From Aquimarina aggregata (GTDB lineage: Bacteria; Bacteroidota; Bacteroidia; Flavobacteriales; Flavobacteriaceae): a stretch of DNA of 64,000 bases. The position numbers and the translations under genes are program-made. Position 1 is the stretch's first letter; each line of letters opens with the position of its first letter. Below are positions 9,359 to 18,469 of the stretch, in pieces. Under the pieces are notes generated by a model that searched no databases, had not been told where the DNA came from, and saw only the letters and a program-made list of their open reading frames with translations. The DNA lies in assembly GCF_001632745.1 (NCBI RefSeq), contig NZ_LQRT01000024.1, positions 248,001 through 312,000 on the forward strand. Reading direction: 5' to 3'.

Positions 9359-9978
9359 TGACGCATTTAGTATTGCTTTTAATGGTAGATGAACATCTGT
9401 ATACGTTAAAACTTAGGTACTCCAGAAAGATCAGGAGGTAGACTAAGTGTTTTTGTAACCGATTATTAGAATCGCAGTACAGAGTAGACTTCTGATTGTT
9501 TTTATTAATTACAATAAGACTAAGATATAAACTCAAGCGGTGTGACGTATTCCAATAATACTTAAGTCTATATCAAAAGTCTTATAGTGCATTTTAAACC
9601 TATGATTACCTATGTATAGATTGAGAAGCTGCGTTTGGGAGTTCTCTAACAAATACAATAGCGGATTTTAGGTATACCTTAAAAAATTTCTTTAAAAACA
9701 TCATCATTACTTTTTTATATAAAACGCATTATTCTCTTTAGCACCTACCCCTTATGGTGTTAAAAAATTCAAAAGAGTTGTATTTAGTAAGTTTTGAACG
9801 TTGTTACACTTGTGATCATCTAAGAAAGTACACGATTAGATATGTACTTACCAATGAGATGTTGAGACTGTCATTTTTTGTATTATAATTGCATGCTTAA
9901 GCAGGTAGTTTTAATGCGCAAATATTGTCATATTAAAAAATATCTTTTAGTACATTTAAACAACTACATTAGGACGAT
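9359..9978. other. 620-bp intergenic region, nothing recognised
   Basis: AT-rich and broken by stops in all frames. I find no gene, tRNA, clear terminator or repeat. Together with the truncated LamG gene just upstream, it may be decayed coding sequence, but no protein family could be read from it. Confidence 0.5.
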
Positions 9979-11067
9979 ATGAAAAAAAGCAAATCAGCTC
10001 CAAAAAAAAATAGAAGACCTAAATCTTCTCAAAGCTTGGGAAAAGCACCAGGTACGGTAGTATATATTGGTGAAAAAGAGCATTTGCCTACCAAAATTGA
10101 AATTCAGGATTATACCAAAGAGGTATATCACGTTTCAGAAACAGATCGGGTAGAAGATATATTTACATTTAAAGGTAACGATCGTACTACCTGGATTAAT
10201 GTTAATGGATTAAGCCATACCAACGAAATCACCCAAATAGGTGAACACCACGGTTTGCACCCTCTTTTGCTAGAGGATATTGTAAACACCGATCAAAGAC
10301 CAAAGATTGACGAATACGATACGTATCTTTTTTTGGTGCTCAAAATGATGTACTTTAATAAGAATCATGAGTTTATTGTAGAACATATATCTATCGTTTT
10401 GGGTAAAGATTATGTGATTACTTTTCAAGAATCTGATGAAGATATTTTTGATCCAGTACGTGCACGTATTACCAATCCCAAAAGCCGCATTCGAGGATCA
10501 GGAGCAGATTATCTAGCATACTCTTTGTTAGATGCGATTTTCGATAATTATTTTGTGGTCATTGATAATTTAGGAGATAAAGTAGAACTATTAGAAGAAC
10601 AACTTTTTAATGAAAAAGCGGGGGATACGATTACACAAGATATCCAATCTTTAAAACGAGAAATACTACGTATTCGAAGAAGTATTTTACCACTTAGAGA
10701 GGTTATTGGCAGGGTTGTAAAATCAGAAACGGGACTCATTCAAGAAAAAAATACCGATTATTACAGAGATTTATATGACCACATTATCCATATTCATGAA
10801 AATATAGATGTATACCGCGAAATGATATGGGGACTTATGGATATGTATATGACTACTATTAGTAATAAAATGAATGGTATAATGAAGGTGTTGACTATTA
10901 TATCTACCATATTTATACCACTTACGTTTATCGTAGGGGTGTACGGAATGAATTTTGAAAATATGCCTGAGCTAAAATGGAAATACAGCTATCTCGTCTT
11001 ATGGGGCATCATGATTATGTTATTTGTAAGTCTTTTGATTTTCTTCAGAAAGAAGAAATGGTTATAA
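9979..11067 (+). CDS. corA: CorA magnesium/cobalt transporter
   Basis: A 362-residue pentameric Mg2+/Co2+ channel. The long N-terminal cytoplasmic domain (1-290) contains TWINVNGLSHTNEI and the HPLLLEDIVNTDQRPK block typical of the family. Two C-terminal helices follow (about 300-320 and 335-355), with the selectivity signature YGMNFE between them. The basic N-terminus (KKSKSAPKKNRRPKSS) is typical of flavobacterial CorA. Start and length fit. Confidence 0.96.
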   Translation: MKKSKSAPKKNRRPKSSQSLGKAPGTVVYIGEKEHLPTKIEIQDYTKEVYHVSETDRVEDIFTFKGNDRTTWINVNGLSHTNEITQIGEHHGLHPLLLEDIVNTDQRPKIDEYDTYLFLVLKMMYFNKNHEFIVEHISIVLGKDYVITFQESDEDIFDPVRARITNPKSRIRGSGADYLAYSLLDAIFDNYFVVIDNLGDKVELLEEQLFNEKAGDTITQDIQSLKREILRIRRSILPLREVIGRVVKSETGLIQEKNTDYYRDLYDHIIHIHENIDVYREMIWGLMDMYMTTISNKMNGIMKVLTIISTIFIPLTFIVGVYGMNFENMPELKWKYSYLVLWGIMIMLFVSLLIFFRKKKWL

Positions 11068-11376
11068 TATAATTTTTAATTAAATCAGTTCTAGTAAAAG
11101 TAGTTGTTTTATATAATGTACTCTTAAGTCTATATTAAGAATATATAAAACGATCATTATTCATTTTAAAAATACTTGTTGAACAATGACTAACTAGTTA
11201 TGAAAATAGGTTTAATAGTAGAGTGTTGGAAAAATTTAAGAATGAAGTACGATTATTTTAATGAGTACTAGAATTTTTTTGAAAAAAATAATCAGTTCCA
11301 GAAAATGAAACTAATAGCACTTATTTTTGTTTATGATCAAATCCGTTAAATGGGATTTTTATGAATAAATAGAGAC
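11068..11376. other. 309-bp intergenic region, nothing recognised
   Basis: AT-rich spacer between corA and the hypothetical genes. No open frame, strong hairpin or repeat was seen. Confidence 0.5.
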
Positions 11377-11946
11377 ATGAATTTTTTCCGGAAAGATATT
11401 GAACAGGAAAACAGAAAACGACTGAGACAGCTACTTGACAAAGTAAAAGTTCAAAGTTGTCCAGATGAATGGAAATTTGAACATTTTGCTGTAAGTGGAT
11501 TAACAGAAATAGGCTTCTCTGAACTGAATCCAGATGTACTATTAGTGATTTCAGGAAATGGCAGAGGGTTATTTGATTGTAGTAGTTTGAAAAAAAATGA
11601 ACGAGATAACACTACTGATTTTGAGATTGACTATTCTAATCTGACCTGTTATGGGATAGGAGAATTAAAAGAGGAAAAGATTAGAATCTCAGGATTACAC
11701 GGTGGTGGTTTGCCATTAGGAAATTCAAATGGAGATAGTATAGAAATAATGGCATTAGATTGGCCCAAAATTGATATTATTTTTCAGCCAAAGTGGTCAT
11801 CAATTTATGCTGAGAAAGATGGAAATAAATGTTTTAGAATTTATTCATCTGATACCTTAAAAACCTATGGGTTTTCTAGCAATGGAAATTACTTTATAAT
11901 AGCAACCAGTAGTGATTTATTAATATTTAAGAAGAAAGAAACCTAA
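11377..11946 (+). CDS. hypothetical protein
   Basis: 189 residues, cytoplasmic, acidic to neutral, with no signal peptide. Segments such as FAVSGLTEIGFSELNPDVLL and SSNGNYFIIATSSDLLIFKK suggest a compact beta-rich fold like those of immunity or housekeeping proteins of unknown role. It is followed after 7 bp by another unknown gene on the same strand, so the two are probably co-transcribed. No family recognised with confidence. Confidence 0.7.
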   Translation: MNFFRKDIEQENRKRLRQLLDKVKVQSCPDEWKFEHFAVSGLTEIGFSELNPDVLLVISGNGRGLFDCSSLKKNERDNTTDFEIDYSNLTCYGIGELKEEKIRISGLHGGGLPLGNSNGDSIEIMALDWPKIDIIFQPKWSSIYAEKDGNKCFRIYSSDTLKTYGFSSNGNYFIIATSSDLLIFKKKET

Positions 11947-11953
11947 AAATGTA

Positions 11954-12643
11954 ATGCAAAAAATAGTTACCTACAAGGCGATATATAAGGATAGATTTGG
12001 AGAAGAGAAGATAGAGGTAGTCAATGATTTTGAAACTTTATCTTTTCAGTTAGGGAATCTTAAATTTAAGAGTAACACTTTTGATTTTGAATTAGAAAAT
12101 TATCAAAATTATTCAAAAGATCAGCTCCAACGTTTTACGTTTAATAAGATTCCTTATCTAAATGGAGGGTATTGCTATGATTTATGCAATTGCGAGTTTA
12201 CTTTTTTTATACCGATATCAATACTAAGTATAAAAAATCAGAAAATAATAGAACGAGAATTAGTTGTAAGCCTTGAGTTAGGTAAGTCTTTAAAAAATGG
12301 TAGCTTAGACAAAATTGATCTACAAATGAGCATAGAATTAGATAGCAAAATCTATAAAGCAAAAGGAATGGATTTTGAACATCTTGCCAATAATTTATTG
12401 CATCAGTTTAAGGGCTTCTATAGATTCAAAAATTGTTTCGGATGCCAATTCTCTGATTATAGTGTTTATGGACAGGATATCTTTGGTACCATGCTATGTT
12501 TTAAAAATCAGAAAAAAGAGTATAATGAAGTTAAAAGCAAAGAAGCATACTTAGACTTAGAGAGAGAAGATAAAGTAGTGCAAGAGATTTTTCTTTGTGA
12601 AGAATTTGAAGTACGACAAGGAAATACGGGATACCGAGGATAA
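11954..12643 (+). CDS. hypothetical protein, possibly DUF6304-like
   Basis: 229 residues, cytoplasmic. A Cys/aromatic-rich block in the C-terminal third (FKNCFGCQFSDYSVYGQD followed by FGTMLCFKN) resembles a family I recall as DUF6304, found near polymorphic-toxin immunity genes. I could not verify this. There is no signal peptide or membrane helix. It lies 7 bp after the previous unknown gene and 27 bp before the exonuclease gene. Confidence 0.7.
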   Translation: MQKIVTYKAIYKDRFGEEKIEVVNDFETLSFQLGNLKFKSNTFDFELENYQNYSKDQLQRFTFNKIPYLNGGYCYDLCNCEFTFFIPISILSIKNQKIIERELVVSLELGKSLKNGSLDKIDLQMSIELDSKIYKAKGMDFEHLANNLLHQFKGFYRFKNCFGCQFSDYSVYGQDIFGTMLCFKNQKKEYNEVKSKEAYLDLEREDKVVQEIFLCEEFEVRQGNTGYRG

Positions 12644-12670
12644 AGCAGGTGTCTAAAAATAATTAAATAA

Positions 12671-13213
12671 ATGAACTATATAATACTAGATCTTGAAGCA
12701 ACCTGCTGGAAAGATCGAAACATACAAAAACAAAACGAAATCATTGAGATTGGAGCGATAAAAATAAATGAACAAGGTAAATCCTTAAGTGAGTTTTGCG
12801 AATTTATCAAACCCAAACACAATCCCGTTCTATCAGACTTTTGTAAAGAGTTAACTACAATAACACAAGAAGAAATTGATGCCGCAGATACTTACGAAAA
12901 TGTAATTGATCGTTTTAAAGGTTGGATAAACCTCAATGAGCCCTATGTTTTATGCAGTTGGGGGTTTTACGACAAAAAACAATTTCAAAAAGACGATGAG
13001 TTACACCAATTAAACACAGAATGGTTAAAAAACCATATTAGTGTAAAACATCAATATGCAGAAATCAAGAACCTAAACAAACCAATTGGAATGGGCGGTG
13101 CCTTAAAAAAAGAAAAACTCACCTTGGAGGGAACACATCATAGAGGAATTGATGATGCCAGAAATATTGCCAAAATATTCAAAGCTCATTTTGGTAAATG
13201 GAATGTAAAATGA
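12671..13213 (+). CDS. DEDDh 3'-5' exonuclease (ERI1/KapD-like)
   Basis: A 180-residue RNase T/DnaQ-type exonuclease. Exo I is ILDLEATCW with the metal-binding D-x-E (residues about 6-8), Exo II lies in LCSWGFYDKKQF, and Exo III is HHRGIDDARNIAKIF with the H-x4-D of the DEDDh class. The short single-domain form resembles ERI1/KapD-like enzymes that trim RNA or ssDNA 3' ends. The last 4 bases overlap the start of the next gene (ATGA), indicating translational coupling. Confidence 0.88.
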   Translation: MNYIILDLEATCWKDRNIQKQNEIIEIGAIKINEQGKSLSEFCEFIKPKHNPVLSDFCKELTTITQEEIDAADTYENVIDRFKGWINLNEPYVLCSWGFYDKKQFQKDDELHQLNTEWLKNHISVKHQYAEIKNLNKPIGMGGALKKEKLTLEGTHHRGIDDARNIAKIFKAHFGKWNVK

Positions 13214-13485
13214 ATTTAGACGATTTATTAGACAAAGTGGTTTCAAAAGAAACATTCTTTGCTTTTGTAAAAGCACTTAAAGAAGATAAAATAGATGAAG
13301 ATGAGAAGGAAAAGAAAAATCCTTCTTCACCATATGATTCTGGAGCAAACGGTTGGGAAAATAATTCGATTCCTCACTTTCTAGATTCACTTGAAGCCTT
13401 TGGAGAAGATAGTCAATACATCACAGAAGAACCAAGTTGGAAAAACTTTGCTTTGTTGTTATATGCAGGGAAGTTTTATGAATAA
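13210..13485 (+). CDS. small hypothetical protein (DUF7660-like)
   Basis: 91 residues from the ATG at 13210, which overlaps the exonuclease stop by 4 bases; an ATG 12 bases upstream is also in frame but less likely. It starts MNLDDLLDKVVSKETFFAFV and ends SWKNFALLLYAGKFYE. This organisation is seen in small DUF7660-type proteins (from memory, unverified). Function unknown. Confidence 0.7.
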   Translation: MNLDDLLDKVVSKETFFAFVKALKEDKIDEDEKEKKNPSSPYDSGANGWENNSIPHFLDSLEAFGEDSQYITEEPSWKNFALLLYAGKFYE

Positions 13486-13565
13486 ATACCCAAAACTAGA
13501 ATCTTATAAATTGAGAAAAAGAATAAGAAATTAAAAATTTAATAAAGCAATAAAATTATTTAGAT

Positions 13566-13703
13566 ATGAAAAAAATAAAAACTTTAAAAAAACTATCTAA
13601 TCTTAATAAACTAAATAACAATTTAAAATTTAAAGTAAAAGGAGGTACGGATCTCCCAAGAGATAGGAACAATGTTCAGAATCCACTTGGCGTACACAAT
13701 TAA
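13566..13703 (+). CDS. orphan GG-leader peptide (RiPP precursor-like)
   Basis: A 45-codon gene read by hand. It has a basic leader MKKIKTLKKLSNLNK, then VKGGTDLP with a double-Gly processing-like site at residues 26-27, then an 18-residue tail rich in Asn, Asp and Pro. The layout matches Bacteroidota GG-motif natural-product precursors. The tail has no Cys and only one Thr after GG, so a lanthionine is unlikely. There is no modifying or export gene next to it; the nearest C39 exporter is inside the island at 25 kb. It lies just outside the left island boundary. Confidence 0.55.
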   Translation: MKKIKTLKKLSNLNKLNNNLKFKVKGGTDLPRDRNNVQNPLGVHN

Positions 13704-13794
13704 ATCTGAATTACAAATCCTTTGAATTTATCTAAGAGTCTAACTATAAATCCATATCAAACTATAAAAAAGTGTGCAAATTGCTAAAAACAAA

Positions 13795-13828
13795 AAAGAG
13801 TTACGATATATTTCAATCGTAACTCTTT
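13795..13828 (-). terminator. terminator originally serving the tRNA gene (left side)
   Basis: A 13-bp perfect stem (AAAGAGTTACGAT / ATCGTAACTCTTT) with an 8-base loop. On the minus strand it is followed by TTTTTTGTTTTT. It sits just beyond the truncated tRNA 3' end. Before island insertion it would have ended minus-strand transcription of the tRNA. Confidence 0.75.
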
Positions 13829-13838
13829 GGTTTTAAAG

Positions 13839-13885
13839 GTGGTCCCACTTGGGCTCGAACCAAGGACCCCCTGATTATGAGTCAG
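13839..13885 (-). repeat. attL: 3' fragment of the CAU-anticodon tRNA gene
   Basis: 47 bp identical to 47147-47193. It corresponds to the tRNA 3' half, from the anticodon stem to the discriminator base, plus one flanking base. The 5' half of the tRNA is missing here, and the sequence diverges at 13886. This is the left end of the integrated island. Confidence 0.92.
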
Positions 13886-13979
13886 TTTTTTGCAATTTGA
13901 TTTTCTCATTAAAAACCTTGTTAAGTGTTGTAAATAAAGAAGTTGATGGTTTTTTGTTTTGATTTAATTTGTTATTCTG

Positions 13980-14030
13980 TATGCACATTTTGTAGTTTTG
14001 TATGCAAATCGTATGCACATTGTATGCACA
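13980..14030 (+). repeat. integrase arm-site-like repeats, left end
   Basis: Four direct TATGCACA or TATGCAAA octamers start at 13980, 14001, 14012 and 14023, spaced by 21, 11 and 11 bp (about two and one helical turns). They lie between attL and the integrase start. Twenty-six bases (13996-14021) are repeated exactly at 47074-47099 near the right end. Likely binding sites for the integrase or its accessory factor, possibly also controlling integrase expression. Confidence 0.65.
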
Positions 14031-14042
14031 AAGAATCTGATC

Positions 14043-15293
14043 ATGATGATAACATATTCGATCTCTATATATCTTGATAAGAGAAGACCAAAATCTAATG
14101 GAAAGTATCCGATAAGGCTTCGGGTTTTTACACCTAACCCCAGAAAACAAAAACTATATCCTACTGCGTTTGATTTTACCGAAAAAGAATTTGAAAGTAT
14201 TTGGTTAACAACAAGAACCAGAAAAGAGCATAAAGAGACACGGTTAAAGCTACAAGCTGTCGAAAATAAAGCCAATGAAGTTGCTAGTCAAATTATTCCA
14301 TTTTCTTTTACACAATTTGAAAAGAAACTTTACCGAAAAGTTGATGACGGAGTCAAAGTAAGCTATCATTATAAAGAAAAAATATCCGAGTATAAAAAGT
14401 ATGATCGTATCTCGACAGCAGATTCTTATCAATGTAGTGAGAATGCATTCAAGAAATTTATGGAATCTAAAAGTCAAAACTATGATAATTTAACGCTCTT
14501 AGATATTAATAAAGAATGGTTACAAGATTTTGAACAATATATGCAGAATAAGGGGAGATCTTTAACGACGGTAGGGATATACCTAAGGCCTTTAAGGGCA
14601 ATTTTTAATAAAGCAATTGATGACGGAGAAATAGAGAAAGAATTGTACCCTTTTGGGAAACGAAAATATCAGATACCAACTTCAAAAAAAGTCAAAAAAG
14701 CATTGAATAAAGAGCAAATGAAAAAGTTATTTCAAGCCAAACCTACTAACAAAGAACAACAAAAAGCTAAAGACTTTTGGTTTCTATCCTATAATTGTAA
14801 TGGGATGAATATGAAAGATATTGCTCAATTAAAATATAAAGATTTAACTGATAACAAGATTGTGTTTTACAGGGCAAAAACATTATTCACTTCAAAAACA
14901 GACTTGAAGCCTATAACTGTTTATCTTAATAATTATATCAAACGGATTATAAATACCTATGGTAATATAGAAAAGCTTCCGAACAATTATGTTTTTGCTA
15001 TTTTGGAAGGTAATGAAACACCGGAAAGACAGCAGGTAAAAATCAAGAATTTTACGCGCTATATTAATCAACATCTTAAAAAACTATGCGAAGCTAATGA
15101 ACTACCTGGTGCAATATCTACCTATTGGGCTAGACACAGTTTTGCAACCTTATCTGTTCAAAAAGGTGCTACTATGGAGTTTATGCAAGAAAGTCTAGGT
15201 CATAAAGATATGGCTACCACGCAATCTTATTTTGCTGGTTTTGATGACGATACCAAAAAAGAGTTTGCAGAGAATTTGATGGATTTTGATTGA
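14043..15293 (+). CDS. tyrosine recombinase / island integrase
   Basis: 416 residues from the ATG at 14043, giving MMITYSISIYLDKRRPKSNG; an upstream in-frame ATG at 13998 lies inside the TATGCA repeats and is unlikely. Order: arm-type binding domain with RLRVFTPNPRKQKLYPT (1-90), SAM-like core-binding domain with YDNLTLLDINKEWLQDFEQY (about 140-240), and catalytic domain (about 240-410). The C-terminal catalytic motifs are WARHSFATLSVQKG (the R of H-x-x-R being ARHS), LGHKDMATTQSYFAG with the second His and the nucleophile Tyr. This is the CTnDOT/Bacteroides-type integrase layout. It lies next to attL, as expected for the enzyme that inserted the island. Confidence 0.95.
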   Translation: MMITYSISIYLDKRRPKSNGKYPIRLRVFTPNPRKQKLYPTAFDFTEKEFESIWLTTRTRKEHKETRLKLQAVENKANEVASQIIPFSFTQFEKKLYRKVDDGVKVSYHYKEKISEYKKYDRISTADSYQCSENAFKKFMESKSQNYDNLTLLDINKEWLQDFEQYMQNKGRSLTTVGIYLRPLRAIFNKAIDDGEIEKELYPFGKRKYQIPTSKKVKKALNKEQMKKLFQAKPTNKEQQKAKDFWFLSYNCNGMNMKDIAQLKYKDLTDNKIVFYRAKTLFTSKTDLKPITVYLNNYIKRIINTYGNIEKLPNNYVFAILEGNETPERQQVKIKNFTRYINQHLKKLCEANELPGAISTYWARHSFATLSVQKGATMEFMQESLGHKDMATTQSYFAGFDDDTKKEFAENLMDFD

Positions 15294-15392
15294 AAAGCTT
15301 ATTGAAATTTGATACATATTTAAAGTATTGAGCTAAAGAAATTTGTTTATAGCTCAATATTCGAATATATTTGAGCTATAAATAATAATTTT

Positions 15393-16520
15393 ATGGCTCA
15401 ACTATATAAAAAATGGAATTGGAAACATGATTTGTGGCCACATTTTACCTATGATGAAGAAGCATTAAGAGGATTAGAATTGCAGTTTTCTCAAAACACA
15501 GGAACAGTTTTGGGAATTTTAAAACATGTAAAAGAGTCAGAAAAGGAAGATTTTCTAGTAGATATATTAAGTAATGAAGCTTTGAAGACCTCAGAAATTG
15601 AAGGAGAATATTTAGATCGGGATAGTGTACAATCTTCTATTAAGCAAAACTTAGGGTTAATTACAGATAAACGAAAAATACCACCTGCAGAATACGGTAT
15701 TTCAGAAATGATGGTGGATTTATACCTTCACTTCGATAAACCACTTACGCATACGCAACTTTTTGAATGGCATAGAATGCTTACTAATGGCAGACGTGAT
15801 CTAGTAGACATAGGAAAATATCGTACACACAAAGAACCTATGCAGGTAGTATCAGGAAGGTTAGATAATCCAAATGTGCATTTTGAAGCTCCACCGTCTA
15901 ACCAAATGCTAAAAGAAATGGAGCAGTTTATAAGATGGTTTCATAACAATCATTTTGAACAAAAACAAGAACTACTGTCTATAGCAAAGGCAGGTATGGC
16001 TCATTTATATTTTGTATGTATTCACCCTTTTGAGGATGGAAATGGACGAATTGGTCGAGCTATTGCCGAAAAATCTATTACCCTTAGTACAAGAAAACCT
16101 GCTCTTATTTCGCTTTCACAAACTATCGAAAGTGCTAAAAAGGAGTACTATAACGCATTAGAGATGTATAATACAACCTTAGATATTACGGGGTGGTTGG
16201 AGTATTTTGGAAAAACTATTTTACAGGCGCAAGAAAACACTTTGAAACAATTAGATTTTCTGATAGAGAAAACCAAATTTTTTGATAGTTATAATAGTCT
16301 GTTAAACGAGAGACAACTTAGAGTAATACAAAGGCTTTTTAAAGCAGGGCACGAAGGTTTTCTTGGTGGATTAAGTGCAGAAAATTATGTTCGAATTGCC
16401 AAGACATCCTCTTCAACAGCAACAAGGGATTTAGTATATTTAGTAAGGCAAGGTGTTTTTACTAAAACAGGAAGTTTAAAAAGTACTCGTTATTTTCTAA
16501 ACATCAAGCGAAATATATAA
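15393..16520 (+). CDS. Fic-domain protein (putative AMPylase) with built-in inhibitory helix
   Basis: A 375-residue Fic protein. The active site is HPFEDGNGRIGR (about residues 211-222), the full HxFx(D/E)GNGRxxR motif. An N-terminal inhibitory-type motif TSEIEG (about residue 70, pattern [ST]xxxE[GN]) indicates a class II enzyme kept inactive by its own helix. The start MAQLYKKWNWKHDLWPHF and a C-terminal winged-helix-like segment (about 300-375) match DUF4172/Fic/DUF1814-like proteins common on islands. It probably adenylylates a cellular protein; target unknown. Cargo next to the integrase. Confidence 0.93.
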   Translation: MAQLYKKWNWKHDLWPHFTYDEEALRGLELQFSQNTGTVLGILKHVKESEKEDFLVDILSNEALKTSEIEGEYLDRDSVQSSIKQNLGLITDKRKIPPAEYGISEMMVDLYLHFDKPLTHTQLFEWHRMLTNGRRDLVDIGKYRTHKEPMQVVSGRLDNPNVHFEAPPSNQMLKEMEQFIRWFHNNHFEQKQELLSIAKAGMAHLYFVCIHPFEDGNGRIGRAIAEKSITLSTRKPALISLSQTIESAKKEYYNALEMYNTTLDITGWLEYFGKTILQAQENTLKQLDFLIEKTKFFDSYNSLLNERQLRVIQRLFKAGHEGFLGGLSAENYVRIAKTSSSTATRDLVYLVRQGVFTKTGSLKSTRYFLNIKRNI

Positions 16521-16555
16521 ATAAGAGTGAGCTATCAAAATAATTTTCACGATAT

Positions 16556-16657
16556 AATGCACGACATAATTTTGCAATCTTATCTTTTATGCAAGAGAGT
16601 TTATTTTATAAGTGAAACGAAAAGGAGTTTGCTAAGAACTTGATGGATTTTGATTAA
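16556..16657 (+). pseudogene. decayed C-terminal fragment of a second integrase
   Basis: Short stretches match the neighbouring integrase: ARHNFAILS (intact copy ARHSFATLS), then FMQESL (same in both), then KEFAKNLMDFD-stop (intact KEFAENLMDFD-stop). Internal deletions remove the LGHKD-to-Tyr part and shift the frame. It overlaps the stop of the S8 protease gene by a few bases. It marks an older insertion or a duplication that carried the Fic gene between two integrase copies. Confidence 0.8.
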
Positions 16658-18294
16658 TTCTTATTTTTTGAAATCTGCTCTGCCATTAACAAAGCATTAT
16701 AAAGATTTACGATTTTACCAGATTTTGAGAGTTGAGAAAATGGAACTCTAGGTCCTTCAACATTACCAGGAGGTCGCACATTTATATGATATACGTTTCC
16801 AGATTCCAGAATAATATCTTTTACTTGAGCAGCCGTAAGCTTAGGGTATCTTGATCTTATCAAAGCAGCAATACCCGAGACAATAGGGGCAGCAAATGAT
16901 GTACCATCTTCACTAGCATAGGTGTTATTTACAGTAGTAGTATACAAATCTTGACCTGGAGCAAAAACATCTACATTCTTTTTACCGTGATTAGAAAAAT
17001 AAGCTGATAGTCTATAATCTAAAAAAGTATTTGATGCACCAACATTTATAAAATTCTGAGAAACCTCTTCATTATTAATATAATCTAAGGGGTAAAAATT
17101 GTAAATATCAATATTTTTACTATCATTACCAGCGGCATGTACAAGTAGTACATCTTTGTTGTTGGCATATTTTATAGCATCAATAACCATTTCTGGATGT
17201 AAAGAGAAGAATTTACCGAAGCTCATATTGATCACTTTAGCACCATTATCCACGGCATACCGAATTGCCCGAGCAACATCTTTGTCATATTCATCACCTT
17301 GTGGTACAGCTCTTAAAATCATTAATTTTACTTTATCTGCAATACCATTGATACCAATATCATTATTTCTTGTAGCACCTATCATACCCGCAACTGCAGT
17401 TCCGTGAGTATCTATAGATTTATCCTCAATAACAATGTTATTTCCATAATTTGTATCACTAAGATTATTAAAATCATCCTTCGAAACCTTTCTATCATCA
17501 TAAGCATAATTTAATTTATAATTCTTAATATCATTCACATATTTTGCATATTCATCTAGCGATTCTTGGGTTAAATCATATGTCAAAAATTCGTGAAGTT
17601 TTTTTACAGGCTCTCTTAGGTCAGAGTTTTTAATGGTATCTATTGTTTTTAGAACTTCAAAATTATATTCTTGATTAGGAAAATATTTATTCAACTTTTG
17701 GCGAATATTTTTTAGTGCAATATTTTGATTTGTAATATATCGTATCTCCTCATCCAAAGCACTTTTCTCTTTTTGATAAAATTTTATTGCCTGTAGAATT
17801 AATGAATCTTTCTCTTCTTTTGGTATAACAAGCCCTCTTTTAGTTAGATATCCTTTATTTTTTAATATCCTTACATATTCCCATCGAGCATAATAAGTAT
17901 TTTCTCCCTTATGATTACCTAGAAAGTTCCAGCCATGAATATCGTCGATGTAACCATTATTGTCATCATCAATATTGTTACTAGGTATCTCTTTTTTATT
18001 AATCCATATTTGATCTTTTAAGTCTTCATGATAAATATCAGTACCCCCATCGATTACTGCGACAACGACAGTATCTCCTGTTTTTTTTGATAGAATTTCT
18101 TTGTATGCTTTTTCAGAACTTATTCCTTGAATAGTATCTAAAAAAATATCTTTATGCTGCCATGATTTCCATAATTTATTATTTAGCTGTGTTTCTCGAC
18201 TATTCATAAAAACTATGTCTTTTGAAAAATTATTTATTTCCTGCGTAAAACCAGAAAAATAAAATGAAGCAAGCATAAAGAATATTTTTTTCAT
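16654..18294 (-). CDS. secreted subtilisin-like (S8) serine protease
   Basis: 546 residues with a signal peptide (MKKIFFMLASFYFSGFTQ). The triad is visible: Asp in AVIDGGTDIYHEDL (about 82), His in DTHGTAVAGMIGATRN (about 300) and Ser in EDGTSFAAPIVSGIAAL (about 480). Between Asp and His there is an unusual helical insertion of about 200 residues after NIDDDNNGYIDDIHGWNF, as in some Bacteroidota S8 proteases. The gene lies 28 bp downstream of a small GG-motif peptide gene on the same strand, so it may process that peptide or depend on it. Function in maturation is an inference. Confidence 0.92.
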   Translation of the reverse strand: MKKIFFMLASFYFSGFTQEINNFSKDIVFMNSRETQLNNKLWKSWQHKDIFLDTIQGISSEKAYKEILSKKTGDTVVVAVIDGGTDIYHEDLKDQIWINKKEIPSNNIDDDNNGYIDDIHGWNFLGNHKGENTYYARWEYVRILKNKGYLTKRGLVIPKEEKDSLILQAIKFYQKEKSALDEEIRYITNQNIALKNIRQKLNKYFPNQEYNFEVLKTIDTIKNSDLREPVKKLHEFLTYDLTQESLDEYAKYVNDIKNYKLNYAYDDRKVSKDDFNNLSDTNYGNNIVIEDKSIDTHGTAVAGMIGATRNNDIGINGIADKVKLMILRAVPQGDEYDKDVARAIRYAVDNGAKVINMSFGKFFSLHPEMVIDAIKYANNKDVLLVHAAGNDSKNIDIYNFYPLDYINNEEVSQNFINVGASNTFLDYRLSAYFSNHGKKNVDVFAPGQDLYTTTVNNTYASEDGTSFAAPIVSGIAALIRSRYPKLTAAQVKDIILESGNVYHINVRPPGNVEGPRVPFSQLSKSGKIVNLYNALLMAEQISKNKN

Positions 18295-18322
18295 CTCAGA
18301 TAGAATTAAGTTTGTTAATGAT

Positions 18323-18469
18323 TTAACATCTGCGTGTTTTACATATACGACCTCCTCTCGATTGAGGTTTTAAACCATTATCATCACCACCACGAACGAT
18401 ATTTAATTGATCAGAATTGAGTGTTGAAATTTTTAACTTAACAAATGGAATAGTTTTTTTTGTTTTCAT
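18323..18469 (-). CDS. GG-motif precursor peptide (RiPP-like)
   Basis: A 48-codon gene read by hand. The leader begins MKTKKTIPFVKLKISTLNSD, followed by QLNIVRGGDDNG with a double Gly at 27-28, then a basic core ending RGGRICKTRRC with two Cys. The leader matches the pattern of Bacteroidota GG-type natural-product precursors (basic N-terminus, hydrophobic KLxISxLN, then V-x-GG). It is directly upstream of the S8 protease. The two Cys could form a disulfide or thioether. It is separate from the other GG peptides at 13566 and 22239, and the leaders are only loosely alike. Confidence 0.75.
   Translation of the reverse strand: MKTKKTIPFVKLKISTLNSDQLNIVRGGDDNGLKPQSRGGRICKTRRC

Noticed and set aside
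13875..14275. Minus-strand frames overlapping the integrase start
   Set aside because: Shadows of the integrase gene; composition and position give no support.
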